From: Bacillota bacterium
GTDB lineage: Bacteria; Bacillota; Clostridia; Christensenellales; Aristaeellaceae
NCBI GenBank assembly: GCA_023444095.1
Contig: JAEZRP010000032.1
Coordinates: 1 to 64,000, forward strand
Direction: 5' to 3'
Length of the DNA: 64,000 nt
The notes beneath the pieces were generated by a model, which saw only the letters and a list, made by a program, of their open reading frames with translations, did no database searches and was not told the origin of the DNA. A program made the position numbers and the translations under genes. Of the stretch, positions 1-9,042 are shown piece by piece. The stretch's first letter is position 1. Each line of letters opens with the position of its first letter.

Positions 1-35
1 TGACAGGCCGCCCGGTTTGCGCTACGATGCAGACA

Positions 36-66
36 AGGGCGCGCAGGCAGAGCCTGCTGCCGCCCT
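36..66 (-). terminator. possible terminator of the secreted-protein gene
   Basis: On the minus strand, just after the stop of the 101-1108 gene, a GC-rich hairpin forms (GCAGGC-tct-GCCTGC, flanked by GGGCG and CGCCC). It is followed only by TTGTCT, so the U-tract is poor. Its position fits a terminator. Confidence 0.3.
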
Positions 67-100
67 CTCTCAACTTGGTTCCTATCCGCAGCTTTGGACT

Positions 101-1108
101 TTACACAAAATCTGGGACAGACCCGTACATGGACACATTATCCGATTCATATGAATATGTGCTGTTCAAAAAACAAATCTCGCGAATGTAGAGATATTCG
201 TAATCGGGCATATCGTTGCCATAGTACTTCTGAAGGAACATCTCACCAAGAGAATCGTCCTCCTTCAAAATCATGTCTGCCCTCGTTCGATATCCGAGAC
301 GTTTTTTCTGCTCGTCTGAATAAGACATCCAGTCATCCTTGTCATAGGTCCATAACATGATATCATTTCCGCCCTCATCGCCCCACCACACGTTGTCCTG
401 ACGCGAGCTTTCATCGAAAAGCCTCGTCCAATCTGATGGCAGGCGCAAGGACACCGTGTAGTCATCCGTCAGAAGAGAAACGTCGTTCCCCTCAGTTCCG
501 ATATAGCTGATTGCCTGCGCCGCTTCGCGCGCGACATTCCCGCACTTGACCGGTCCATCGTTCCCCATGTCTGACGCGGTAATTTTGACACCGAACAAAC
601 CGTCCTTCGTTTGAATCATCGTGTAATACCGGCATAGGGATAGCTCATCCGCGTACGTGTAATGCACGTACAAATACTTCTGGCTACCGAGTATCTCGAA
701 CCCGGAATTTTGGATTGAACAATTCGAGTTCTCAAACACTTCGAGATATTCCGGGATGATTTCGTTTTCGATCTCATTTTCATCTGCCACGTTTAAGTCA
801 TGCCAGGACCTCAGCCGGGGCACCTCGATATAGAATAGAACCGCGGTTTCCGGATCAAACGCGGCCAGATACAGTGACTCATCCTGTTCAAGAGAATCAC
901 GAAAGTCACCGAGCAAATCCTCATAAACCTCCAGGTCCAATGACTTGTCAAGGTAATTATTTCTGGTTATAACGCGATACGTCTCCGGCAACACAATCGT
1001 GAACAGATCGAATGCGTACTCCACGCCACCAGACTCCGCATAAGCCGCATATCCCGGCATCGCCAACACCGCAAACACCAGCAAAATCACAAATATACGT
1101 CTTCTCAT
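101..1108 (-). CDS. secreted hypothetical protein with Sec signal peptide
   Basis: This is a 335-aa protein that I do not recognise. It opens with two or three Arg and a hydrophobic stretch (about residues 5-23) ending in AYA-ES, a typical signal peptidase I site, so it is probably exported. There is no lipobox cysteine and no later membrane segment. The body is acidic and rich in Asp, Glu, Tyr and Trp. It may hold two related halves, since ETYRVITR near residue 42 resembles the later SDWTRLFDE region, but this is weak. The start at 1108 has AGGGGGAGG about 6 nt upstream and a good promoter at 1140-1168. The gene stands alone, and its function is unknown. Confidence 0.75.
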   Translation of the reverse strand: MRRRIFVILLVFAVLAMPGYAAYAESGGVEYAFDLFTIVLPETYRVITRNNYLDKSLDLEVYEDLLGDFRDSLEQDESLYLAAFDPETAVLFYIEVPRLRSWHDLNVADENEIENEIIPEYLEVFENSNCSIQNSGFEILGSQKYLYVHYTYADELSLCRYYTMIQTKDGLFGVKITASDMGNDGPVKCGNVAREAAQAISYIGTEGNDVSLLTDDYTVSLRLPSDWTRLFDESSRQDNVWWGDEGGNDIMLWTYDKDDWMSYSDEQKKRLGYRTRADMILKEDDSLGEMFLQKYYGNDMPDYEYLYIREICFLNSTYSYESDNVSMYGSVPDFV

Positions 1109-1139
1109 GACGCGCCTCCCCCTGCATTCCGTTCACTTT

Positions 1140-1168
1140 ATTATAACAATTTCGCCATTCAAAAACAA
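1140..1168 (-). promoter_or_regulatory. sigmaA promoter of the secreted-protein gene
   Basis: The minus strand reads TTGTTT (1168-1163), a 17-bp spacer and TATAAT (1145-1140), about 30 bp before the ATG at 1108. Confidence 0.7.
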
Positions 1169-1171
1169 CAA

Positions 1172-1205
1172 AAAAGAGGAGAAATCCTGTCATTTCGCCT
1201 CTTCC
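1172..1205 (-). terminator. terminator of the SNF2 gene
   Basis: On the minus strand, AAGAGG-cg-AAAT pairs with ATTT-ct-CCTCTT and runs into TTTT, 57 bp beyond the SNF2 stop. The stem has a 2x2 internal loop. It would close the methyltransferase-SNF2 unit. Confidence 0.5.
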
Positions 1206-1261
1206 GATCTATATCGCCGCAAATCTCATCCGATGCGAAACGCGCGGCATTCTTACCGTCC

Positions 1262-4200
1262 CTACCGCGCGGAAAACAGCTCGATGAGCTCCTCCCTGCT
1301 CATGTCGGTGAGCTGCGCACCCTCGCCCTCGATCACATCCGCCAGCTCGCCCTTTCTCTTCTGAAGCGCCAGTATCTTTTCCTCGACGGTATTCTTCGCG
1401 ACCAGCTTGTAGACCTGGACGCTCCTTTCCTGTCCGATGCGGTGTGCGCGATCGGTCGCCTGATCCTGCGCGGCGGTGTTCCACCACGGATCGTACAAGA
1501 TCACCGTATCCGCGCCCGTGAGGTTGAGGCCCGTGCCGCCCGCCTTGAGGGAGATGAGGAACACGCCCGTGTCGTCCGCGTTGAAGCGGTTCACCAAGGA
1601 GAGTCGCTCCTCCTTGGGCGTGTCGCCCGTGAGAGTGTAAAACGAGATGCCCTCCTTGAGGAGCCGCTTTTTGACGATGTCGAGCATCGAGGTATACTGG
1701 GAAAACAGGAGCACCTTGTGCCCGCCGTCGACCGCCTCGGACAGAAGCTCCATGCACGACTCCAGCTTTGCAGACGGGCCCTCGTAGCCTTCGAGGCAGA
1801 GGCTCGGATCACAGCAGAGCTGCCTGAGCCGCGTGAGCATGGCGAACACGCGCATCCGCCGCTCGGCCGGTGCCTCCTTTTCCATCTCGTCGAGCTCGCC
1901 CGCCGCCTTCATGGCATACGCCTCGTAGACCTTTCTCTGCTCGCCCTCGAGGAGCACCGAAGAAACGGTCGTGACCTTCGGGGGAAGCTCCGAGAGTACG
2001 TCCTTCTTGAGGCGCCGGAGGATGAAAGGCGCGATGAGCCGGCGCAGGTCCGCGCGCGCCTCGGCGTCGCCATTTTTCGCGATGGGTGTCTCGAAGCGCT
2101 CCCGGAAGCGCGCGTAGGAGTAGAGGTAGCCGGGCATGAGAAAGTCGAAGATGCTCCAAAGCTCGCTCAATCGGTTCTCGATGGGTGTGCCCGTGAGCGC
2201 AAAGCGGTATTGGCTCTCGATCTGCTTGGCCGCCTGCGCGTTCTTGGTCGCGCGATTTTTGATGTACTGTGCCTCGTCGATGGCGAAGTAACGGAAGCGG
2301 ACGCCCTTGTAGGTCTCCACGTCGCGGCGCAGAAGGTCATAGGAGGTGACGGCGACGCCGCGCCCGGAGAGCGATTTGATCTGCGCCTCGCGCTGGGCGG
2401 CGGTTCCTGAAACCACGACCACCGGCAGGGAGGGCGCAAAGGCGTGAAGTTCGCTTTCCCAGTTGAGGCAGACGGACGCGGGACAGGCGATGAGGGATGG
2501 CATATCCGCGCCGTCCGACAGGAGGAGGGCGATGAACTGGATGGTCTTTCCAAGGCCCATGTCGTCCGCCAATATGCCGCAGAGGGAAGAATCCGCCAGC
2601 GTGCGCATCCAGCGGAAGCCTGCCTCCTGGTAGGGGCGAAGCTCCCCGTTGAACGAATCCGGCACGGGATGGTCGGCATCGGCCGCCTCGGCGATGGAGC
2701 CGACGAGTGTGCGAAACGCCGGGTCGCGGCGGACGGCGATCTTGCCGTCGGACCGAAATAATCCGTCAAGATACATGGCGCGGAAGGCCGGAAGCGCAGC
2801 CTTGCCGTCGCCGATCTGCTTTCCGGTGAGCATGAGTCCGTCCGCGAGCCGCGCCACATCCCCGAACGCGCTCCCTTCGAAGCGCACGAAGCGTCCGTCC
2901 GTGAGCCGGTAGTACTTTCGCTTCTCGCGATAGGCGTCGAGCGCCCGGGAAAGCTCGTCCTTCGGAAATTCGCCCAGGTCGAAGTTCAGGTCGAGGATGC
3001 CGCTATTGACCGACACCTCGACCGTCGGGCGCTTCTGCGGCGAGAAGGAAAGCCTCTTTACGCGGTCGCTCACGCGCACGTCGCTGATCTTCTGGAGCGC
3101 CGGGATGCCGTCGTCGAGAAGCTCCGCAATCTTCTCCTCTCCGCTCACCGCGTACGCGCCGTTCTCGGGCACGCCGAACATCCGGCCCAGCGCGCGGATA
3201 AAGGAATGCTCCGCGCGGCGGTCGCGGGTATGGCGCGTTTTTTCGTCGCGGAAAAGGTCGAGCTCGTCGTTTTCATAGCCTGCCACGGGGCGACAGGTCA
3301 GAAGGTCGCGTTCTGGAAGGTCGATGTACACGCGCGGTTCAAGAACCTCGGGCGCGTGACCCTCGAATGCCGACTCGCCGTCCAACTCGATGTGCAGACG
3401 AATCACGGGAAGTACGTCCGCGCAGAAGGCGTCGACGTCCCGACCGGCCAATATCAGCCGGCGCTTGCTCTGTCCGAGGAGCGCGAGGAAGCCGCCCATC
3501 GCACGCGCCATGTCGAGCGAGGTCTGATAGAGTGCATCGTCCTTTCGGATGTAGAGGTGCGCGGGCATGCGGGCGAGCAGGACTTCGCCCGTCGTCAGTT
3601 CCACCTCGCCGCCGACGAGTCTGCGCGCCTTGACGCGGACCGTCGGGTCGTCGCGCATGAGGATCAGTTCGCCGTGCTCGTACACGGGCACGCGCTCACC
3701 CGCAAGGATGGAGAACAGATCGGCGAGCGCCGCGGGGGAAAGACCCCAGAGGCGCTTGTCCGCCTGATGCGCGCCACTCCTCAGTCGGGCGTAGGCCTCG
3801 CATTCCTCGTCCCGCTCCGCGAGCATGAGCGCGAGCGCGCGGCTCCTCTCCTCGAAGGCGTCGGGCGCATGGGTGAAGGCCAGTTCCTTTCCATATTCGA
3901 CATGACTGCCCCGGTGGAGCGCGTCGAGGAAGTCGCGTGCGGATCTGACAACATACATGCGCGAGACGCCGACCTTGAGAGAAAGAAACGGCGCGGCGGG
4001 CGTGCCTCGGAACGAGAGCTCCACCTCCAGCCGCGCGCGGCCCGCTACGTCCAATTCGGCGCTTCCGTCCGCGACGCGTGCGTAGTCCTCGATGAGCTTG
4101 CGCACGCCCGCATCGGAACGCGCGAGAGTGGGCGCGGACTTCGGGGCGCTCAATTCCCCCTTTGCGGCCAGGAGCACGGCGACGCAGTGCTTGCACAGCC

Positions 4201-4447
4201 CGTCGTACTGGCTGAAGGCGGGGCATTCGCAGTCGGCGCTTCGGATGGAGCCGGATTCGTCGAGGATCAGTTCGACATAATAGCTTGAAAAATACGAGCC
4301 CGAGACGTCCGCCTTCAGCATGACGCGCTCATTTCCCCGGAGGACGCGCATGCGGCGGACGCGGCCGCTTTTAAAATAGGATTCGCCGCGCTCGTAGGCC
4401 GAAGCGCTCGCCGCCGCGGCGCGGATTTTTTTCTCGGTGAGGTTCAT
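1262..4447 (-). CDS. SWIM zinc finger / SNF2-family DEAD/DEAH-box helicase
   Basis: A 1061-aa Swi2/Snf2 ATPase of the bacterial RapA-like class. Such enzymes use ATP to move along duplex DNA and remodel protein-DNA or RNA polymerase complexes. The N-terminus has a SWIM zinc finger (CEC followed about 11 residues later by CKHC, residues about 72-90) after the usual SWIM lead-in. A long middle region (SNF2_assoc type) comes next. The helicase core starts near residue 615, with Walker A DDMGLGKT (about 627), the DEAQ box (about 722), and motif VI RAHRIGQ (about 1002). I place the start at 4447 because this ATG forms an ATGA overlap with the stop of the upstream methyltransferase; an in-frame ATG 14 codons earlier lies inside that gene. 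The two genes are translationally coupled. All core motifs are present and the length is normal. Confidence 0.93.
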   Translation of the reverse strand: MNLTEKKIRAAAASASAYERGESYFKSGRVRRMRVLRGNERVMLKADVSGSYFSSYYVELILDESGSIRSADCECPAFSQYDGLCKHCVAVLLAAKGELSAPKSAPTLARSDAGVRKLIEDYARVADGSAELDVAGRARLEVELSFRGTPAAPFLSLKVGVSRMYVVRSARDFLDALHRGSHVEYGKELAFTHAPDAFEERSRALALMLAERDEECEAYARLRSGAHQADKRLWGLSPAALADLFSILAGERVPVYEHGELILMRDDPTVRVKARRLVGGEVELTTGEVLLARMPAHLYIRKDDALYQTSLDMARAMGGFLALLGQSKRRLILAGRDVDAFCADVLPVIRLHIELDGESAFEGHAPEVLEPRVYIDLPERDLLTCRPVAGYENDELDLFRDEKTRHTRDRRAEHSFIRALGRMFGVPENGAYAVSGEEKIAELLDDGIPALQKISDVRVSDRVKRLSFSPQKRPTVEVSVNSGILDLNFDLGEFPKDELSRALDAYREKRKYYRLTDGRFVRFEGSAFGDVARLADGLMLTGKQIGDGKAALPAFRAMYLDGLFRSDGKIAVRRDPAFRTLVGSIAEAADADHPVPDSFNGELRPYQEAGFRWMRTLADSSLCGILADDMGLGKTIQFIALLLSDGADMPSLIACPASVCLNWESELHAFAPSLPVVVVSGTAAQREAQIKSLSGRGVAVTSYDLLRRDVETYKGVRFRYFAIDEAQYIKNRATKNAQAAKQIESQYRFALTGTPIENRLSELWSIFDFLMPGYLYSYARFRERFETPIAKNGDAEARADLRRLIAPFILRRLKKDVLSELPPKVTTVSSVLLEGEQRKVYEAYAMKAAGELDEMEKEAPAERRMRVFAMLTRLRQLCCDPSLCLEGYEGPSAKLESCMELLSEAVDGGHKVLLFSQYTSMLDIVKKRLLKEGISFYTLTGDTPKEERLSLVNRFNADDTGVFLISLKAGGTGLNLTGADTVILYDPWWNTAAQDQATDRAHRIGQERSVQVYKLVAKNTVEEKILALQKRKGELADVIEGEGAQLTDMSREELIELFSAR

Positions 4448-5208
4448 GTGAGCGGTCTCCGGGCGAGGTACAAATCGACGGTATCGCACAGCGTGATGGT
4501 CCCGCCGTGCGCGTCGATCGCGCGCTCAATGTCCTGGGTCAGCGCCGACAGCACGTCGGGTGGGAGCGAGAGGAAGTCGGAGTAGGTGTTGAGAAGGAGG
4601 GTATGCTCCCGGGCAGCGAGACGGCGCTCCGACTCGTACAGGCGCGCCTCGACATCCCGGAAGCCATATTGGGCGATGGCGATCTTTCGCCGGGAGATCG
4701 ATTCCCGCGCGAAGGGGCGCGGCTCCGGCCAGCCGGTGTGCCTCCTGATCGCCGCCTGAATATCGCGATCCATCTCTGCGCATGTCGGCGCCGGCGCGGG
4801 ATGATTCCAGAAGAGCGCGATCGTCCCGCCGGGCTTCAAAAGCGAAAACGCCTTCGGGTAGCCGATCTCCTCCGGGATCCAGTGAAAGGCGGTGGCGGCG
4901 TAGATGAGATCGAAGCCGCTCTCCCCCGCGTAATCCTGAAAGAGCGTTTCACGGGCGCGAAAGCGGTGGTTTTCGCCGAACTTTCGTCGGAGGATCGCCG
5001 CCATGTCCGTACCCGGCTCAAGTGCGGTCACGTCATAGCCGAGGTCCAGAAAGGATTCGGTCGCCTGGCCGGTGCCCGCGCCAACTTCGAGCGCGCGCCC
5101 ACCCGCCCCCGCGTAAGCGGCGACGTCCTGAAACAGCGCCTTCCCATAGCGGGGACGCACCCGGTCGTAAATCACGGCGCTTCGGTCAAAGATCAAATTG
5201 AGGTCCAC
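4444..5208 (-). CDS. class I SAM-dependent methyltransferase
   Basis: A 254-aa Rossmann-fold methyltransferase of the UbiE/SmtA-like group (Methyltransf_11/25). Motif I is LEVGAGTGQAT near residue 45, the acidic motif II region is VTALEPG, and motif IV is DLIYAATAFHWI near residue 100, with the HW signature common in small-molecule methyltransferases. The substrate cannot be read from the sequence. It starts with GTG at 5208, which has GGGAGGGG 6 nt upstream. Its stop overlaps the SNF2 start by ATGA, so the pair is one transcription unit. Confidence 0.88.
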   Translation of the reverse strand: MDLNLIFDRSAVIYDRVRPRYGKALFQDVAAYAGAGGRALEVGAGTGQATESFLDLGYDVTALEPGTDMAAILRRKFGENHRFRARETLFQDYAGESGFDLIYAATAFHWIPEEIGYPKAFSLLKPGGTIALFWNHPAPAPTCAEMDRDIQAAIRRHTGWPEPRPFARESISRRKIAIAQYGFRDVEARLYESERRLAAREHTLLLNTYSDFLSLPPDVLSALTQDIERAIDAHGGTITLCDTVDLYLARRPLT

Positions 5209-5369
5209 CCGGCACCCCTCCCATTCGTATCAATCGTCACAAACTCGGCCGTTTGGGAGACGGGCGTCTTGCTCTACCCCAACGACCGATGTGTGCTGAT
5301 CGCATCCCCCAGCACGGAAATCGCAAGGAACAGTCCCTTGATCGGCAGCCCCGAGGCGGAGCCCCAGCG

Positions 5370-6566
5370 TTACTTCGCGAGCTTGCCCTTCGCGCCGGAC
5401 ACGATATTTGCAATGAGAGATGAATCGTAGGAGAACACCGAGCCGTTCTTGTCGGCGTGCGCGCGGAACGCGTCCTCGATCATGATGTCGAGGAGCTTCG
5501 CGAACGGGACGCCCACGGGCTCCCAGAGATAAAAGGCCAGGGATCCGGGAATGATGTTGGCCTCGTTGACGTACAGATTGTCGTCCTTGTCGATGATAAA
5601 GTCGATGCGCACCACGCCCTTCAGATCCATTGCCCGGAACACCTCGAGCGCGAGCGACTGGACCCGCTCCGTCATCTCATCCGCGATGGGCGCCGGAATG
5701 CGGCGCGCGAGCGACTGCATGCCTTTCGCGCCGCCCTTGGCGCTTCTGAGATACTTGTCGGAGAAATCGAGGAGTTCCTTCTGGGTAACGGGCATCTCGA
5801 GAACGGACGCCTTGGCCGTCCCGCCATAGCCCACCACCGCGCAGTTCACCTCGCGCGGCTCCTCGACCCCCTGCTCGATGAGGATGCGACGGTCGTAACT
5901 GCAGGCGGTATCGATGGCGTCCTCGAGGGACTCCCGGTCGTCCGCGCGGGCGATGCCGATGGACGAGCCGAGGTTCGCGGGCTTCACGAACATGGGATAC
6001 CGGAGCGCCGCCTCCGCGTGATCCAAGAACCTTCTGCGGTCCTCGCCCCACTCGGCGCGGGTGAACCACACGCCCTCGAGCACGGGGATGCCGCAACCTT
6101 TGTAGAGCTGCTTCATGGCGATCTTGTCCATGCCCACCGACGAACCCATGACCGAGGCCGAGGTGTACGGCACATTGAACAGCTCCAGCATGCCCTGAAG
6201 CGTCCCGTCCTCGCCGTTCATGCCGTGCAGAACCGGCAGAACCACGTCGTACTCCCCGTAGAGGGTATCATCCTTCCCGAACGCGCGCGCGAAGAATCCC
6301 TTCCTGCGCGGCGCGCGTAGAAGGCACAGCTTCCCATCGCCCGCAGCCGGAATGACGCGGATGAGCCTCGCGAAATCGGGCTTCTGGTAAAACGTTATGT
6401 CCTTGAGCGCCTGGCCGACGTACCACTTGCCGTCGCCCGCGATGTAAACCCGTTCCACGTTGTATTCCTGCTTGTCGAGCGCGCCCGCGGCCTGCATGCC
6501 GGAAATGACCGACACGTCGTGCTCGCAGGTGCGGCTTCCGTAGATGACCGCAACGTTCAGCTTCAT
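5370..6566 (-). CDS. ddl: D-alanine--D-alanine ligase family protein
   Basis: A 398-aa ATP-grasp ligase. Family members join two D-Ala (or D-Ala to a D-hydroxy acid) for peptidoglycan precursors in the cytosol. Seen: HGMNGEDGTLQG near residue 115 (the HGxxGEDGxxQG Ddl motif), ATP-grasp KPANLGSSIG near 190, and RIDF/NEAN metal-binding residues near 330-345. The start at 6566 (MKLNVAV) has GGAGG 8 nt upstream; an in-frame extension to 6800 would run through the end of the MurF-like gene and is rejected. The C-terminal specificity segment reads IIPGSLAFYLWEP, not the usual TxPGMTxxS of housekeeping Ddl. The dipeptide or depsipeptide product is therefore uncertain. It lies 16 bp after the MurF-like ligase, whose product would need its dipeptide. 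Confidence 0.88.
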   Translation of the reverse strand: MKLNVAVIYGSRTCEHDVSVISGMQAAGALDKQEYNVERVYIAGDGKWYVGQALKDITFYQKPDFARLIRVIPAAGDGKLCLLRAPRRKGFFARAFGKDDTLYGEYDVVLPVLHGMNGEDGTLQGMLELFNVPYTSASVMGSSVGMDKIAMKQLYKGCGIPVLEGVWFTRAEWGEDRRRFLDHAEAALRYPMFVKPANLGSSIGIARADDRESLEDAIDTACSYDRRILIEQGVEEPREVNCAVVGYGGTAKASVLEMPVTQKELLDFSDKYLRSAKGGAKGMQSLARRIPAPIADEMTERVQSLALEVFRAMDLKGVVRIDFIIDKDDNLYVNEANIIPGSLAFYLWEPVGVPFAKLLDIMIEDAFRAHADKNGSVFSYDSSLIANIVSGAKGKLAK

Positions 6567-6582
6567 ACGATCCTCCAAGCGT

Positions 6583-8181
6583 CTATTCGCTATAGTTGTC
6601 CGGCAGGTCGTTTTCAAAGAGCACCACGTCGCCCGGCCTGCCCATCTCGCGCAGGAGGTCCGTCGCCTCATTGAGATTCTGAACGACGTAGATTCTGCCC
6701 TCGTCGAAGCCCGCCTCGACCATGCCGTCGTAGATCGGGCGCGTGTGCTTGGGGCCGACGAGGATGGCGACATCGACCTTGCCGTGCATTTGCGTGCCAA
6801 ACGCGAAATTCAGAGAGTCCTCTCGCTCACCCTGCTCCACCATGCCGGGCGTAACGATGAACCGGCGGCCTTCAAAGCCGCCCAGCACGTTCAGCGCCTC
6901 GCGCGAGCCCGCCGGGTTCGAGTTGAACGCGTCGTCGATGACCGTGATCTGGCCGGGGATGAGCTGAAGCCTATGCTCCACGGGCTCGATCCTTCGGATG
7001 CCGCGAGCGATCTCCTCCATTGTAAGTCCGAGCCGCCGCGCGACGGACGCGGCGAGCGCGATGTTCTGGATGTTGTGGCGACCGAGCAGCTTCGTGCGGC
7101 AGCGGGCGTATGTGCCGTCCGAGCAGGTGAGCGTGAAGCGGCTTCCCTGGGTGTCCACCTCCACCTCGCCGATCAGGATGTGCGGCTTGCGCATGGGATC
7201 GAACGCGACGCGGTACTTCTCGCGCTCAAGCTTCGCGAACAGCCTGTCGCAGTACTCGCCGTCGGAGGCGAAAAACCCTACGCCGTCCGGGGGGAGCGCG
7301 TCCATGATCTCGTTCTTGGTGTTGACGATGTTCATGATGGAGCCGAACGTGTCGAGATGCTGCTCGCCGATCGAAGTGAGCACCGAAAACTTCGGGTGCA
7401 CGAGCTCGCACATCTCCTTGATGTCGCCCACGTGGCGCGCGCCCATCTCGGCGATGAACACCTGATGTTCGCGCTTCAGCTTGTCGTTGATGACGGAGGA
7501 TACACCCATGGGCGTGTTGAAGCTCGAGGGTGTGGCGAGAACGTTGTACTTGACCGAGAGAATGTCGCGCAGCGCGAACTTGGTCGACGTCTTTCCGTAG
7601 CTGCCGGTGATGCCGATCTTGATGAGATCGCTCCGCGCGTCGAGCTTCTGGCGCGCGGCGTTGAAGTAACCCATGTTGATGCGCTTTTCGAGGGGTTCCT
7701 CGACGGATTCGGCGGCGTAGACGAGATATGCGACTGCCGCGTACATGATGTAGGGCGGTAGCCCGATGAACGAGACGATCGCGCAGCTCACGAGTGCGAT
7801 GACTGCGAGCGTGGCGTAGAGCCTGCGGGCACGCTTTGTCATGACGAGCGGCTTTTTCGCGGGCGCGCGAAAATCGACGTACGCGAGCGTGCTGGTGGTA
7901 ATGATGAAGAGCGCCAGCGTGACGGACATAGCGATGCCCGCGCGCTTCTCGGGAATGCCCGCCGTGAAGGGCTGGAGGATGAACGTCATCACGAAGCCCA
8001 GGAGCGTAAAAACCACGCCCAGGAGAACGAGTCGGCGGAACATCCTGTCGAGCGTGCGGTTGAGGTACCGTTTATAGCCGGGAAGCTGGTAGCTCTCGAG
8101 CTGGAGCATATGGATATAATGGCGCGCGCCCACGGCGCAGCACGCCGCGGTCAGCACGATTTCGATCCAGTTCAATGTCAT
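6583..8181 (-). CDS. murF: membrane-anchored MurF-like Mur ligase
   Basis: A 532-aa protein. Residues 1-155 hold about four hydrophobic segments (around 5-20, 50-72, 84-104, 122-155) in place of the UDP-MurNAc-peptide domain that starts normal MurF. A Mur ligase core follows: P-loop GSYGKTST at 193-200, SSFNTPMGVSSVIN, EMGARHVGDI, and later INVIDDAFNSNP-like residues near the Mur C-terminal domain. MurF joins D-Ala-D-Ala to the UDP-MurNAc-tripeptide; here the membrane anchor suggests a lipid-linked or membrane-proximal substrate (inference). It sits between an alpha/beta hydrolase and the Ddl-like gene in one operon. MurF-type activity is likely but the exact substrate is open, hence the symbol is tentative. 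Confidence 0.8.
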   Translation of the reverse strand: MTLNWIEIVLTAACCAVGARHYIHMLQLESYQLPGYKRYLNRTLDRMFRRLVLLGVVFTLLGFVMTFILQPFTAGIPEKRAGIAMSVTLALFIITTSTLAYVDFRAPAKKPLVMTKRARRLYATLAVIALVSCAIVSFIGLPPYIMYAAVAYLVYAAESVEEPLEKRINMGYFNAARQKLDARSDLIKIGITGSYGKTSTKFALRDILSVKYNVLATPSSFNTPMGVSSVINDKLKREHQVFIAEMGARHVGDIKEMCELVHPKFSVLTSIGEQHLDTFGSIMNIVNTKNEIMDALPPDGVGFFASDGEYCDRLFAKLEREKYRVAFDPMRKPHILIGEVEVDTQGSRFTLTCSDGTYARCRTKLLGRHNIQNIALAASVARRLGLTMEEIARGIRRIEPVEHRLQLIPGQITVIDDAFNSNPAGSREALNVLGGFEGRRFIVTPGMVEQGEREDSLNFAFGTQMHGKVDVAILVGPKHTRPIYDGMVEAGFDEGRIYVVQNLNEATDLLREMGRPGDVVLFENDLPDNYSE

Positions 8182-8199
8182 GCCCGCCCTCCATGTCCG

Positions 8200-8976
8200 T
8201 TACTTGAGGAATTCGCGCGCGATGGCCAGAAAGCGCGGATACTGTTCCAGATAGGCGAAGTGGCCCGCGCCTTCGAAGCGGATCAGCGCGGCGTCCGGGA
8301 TCTCCCTCGCCATGAGCTCGCCCATCCAGATCGGCGTCGCCGTGTCGTTCTCGCCCCAGACGAGCAGCGTCGGGGCCTTGATGTCCCCGAGATAAGGCGT
8401 CAGATCCTGCTTCAAAATTCGGTTGAACGTCGCCCGCATGGACGGCGTGAGCGCCTTATAGTCCGCCGAACCAAATTTCTGCACCAGCGATTCGCGCCAA
8501 TTATCCACTTTCTCGCCAAAAATGCCGCGCGTCAGCGCGTTATCCGCCATGCCCCGAAGCGCCCTGTATGCGCGGGTCTTCGCGCTCAGCCCGCCCGACG
8601 GCCTCGGCGGAATGCCCGCGCAGCCCGTGAGCAAAAGCCGCTTCACCATCGCGGGATCTTTCGACGCGAGCAAAATCGACACGCGCCCGCCGAACGAATG
8701 CGCTACGACATCCGCGCCAGCGAAGCCCTCCTTCTGAAGAAGCGTCCGGGTCAGCTCCATGTACTCCGTGACCTCCCACACCTCCGGCGGCTCCGGACTC
8801 TTGTTGCCAAGCCCCGGGAAGTCCACGACCAGCACCCTTCGCGTCCCCTCGAAGTCGCGCGTCAGCGGCGCCATGCTGTCGGCGCTTCCGCCCCAGCCAT
8901 GCAGAAGCACCAGCGGGGCGCCTGCCTCGCCGTGCCTCTCGTAGTACATACGCGCGCCGCCAGCCTCAAAATACAT
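8200..8976 (-). CDS. alpha/beta hydrolase
   Basis: A 258-aa alpha/beta-hydrolase-fold enzyme. The oxyanion region is LLHGWGG (about 24-30), the nucleophile elbow is AHSFGG with Ser94, the acid is in LVWGENDTATP near 215, and the catalytic His is in GAGHFAYLEQ near 240. There is no signal peptide, so it is cytosolic. Substrate is unknown; esterase, peptidase or C-C hydrolase are all possible. AAAGGAG lies 8 nt before the ATG at 8976, and a near-consensus promoter lies at 9001-9029. It is the first gene of the hydrolase-murF-ddl operon, with an 18-bp gap to the MurF-like gene. A role in precursor metabolism or cell-wall editing is only inferred from that. Confidence 0.85.
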   Translation of the reverse strand: MYFEAGGARMYYERHGEAGAPLVLLHGWGGSADSMAPLTRDFEGTRRVLVVDFPGLGNKSPEPPEVWEVTEYMELTRTLLQKEGFAGADVVAHSFGGRVSILLASKDPAMVKRLLLTGCAGIPPRPSGGLSAKTRAYRALRGMADNALTRGIFGEKVDNWRESLVQKFGSADYKALTPSMRATFNRILKQDLTPYLGDIKAPTLLVWGENDTATPIWMGELMAREIPDAALIRFEGAGHFAYLEQYPRFLAIAREFLK

Positions 8977-9000
8977 CGATCAGGCTCCTTTACCGGATAC

Positions 9001-9029
9001 ATTGTAGCGCATGCGGAAGCATCTGTCAA
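9001..9029 (-). promoter_or_regulatory. sigmaA promoter of the hydrolase-murF-ddl operon
   Basis: The minus strand reads TTGACA (9029-9024), a 17-bp spacer and TACAAT (9006-9001), about 25 bp before the first ATG. It sits right beside the inverted-repeat element at 9043-9290. Confidence 0.8.
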
Positions 9030-9042
9030 ACCGGAGCGCCGC

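Noticed and set aside
6567..6800. N-terminal extension of the D-Ala-D-Ala ligase gene.
   Set aside because: It would overlap the end of the MurF-like gene with a Ser/Arg-rich stretch. The ATG at 6566 has a proper ribosome binding site and gives the family N-terminus.
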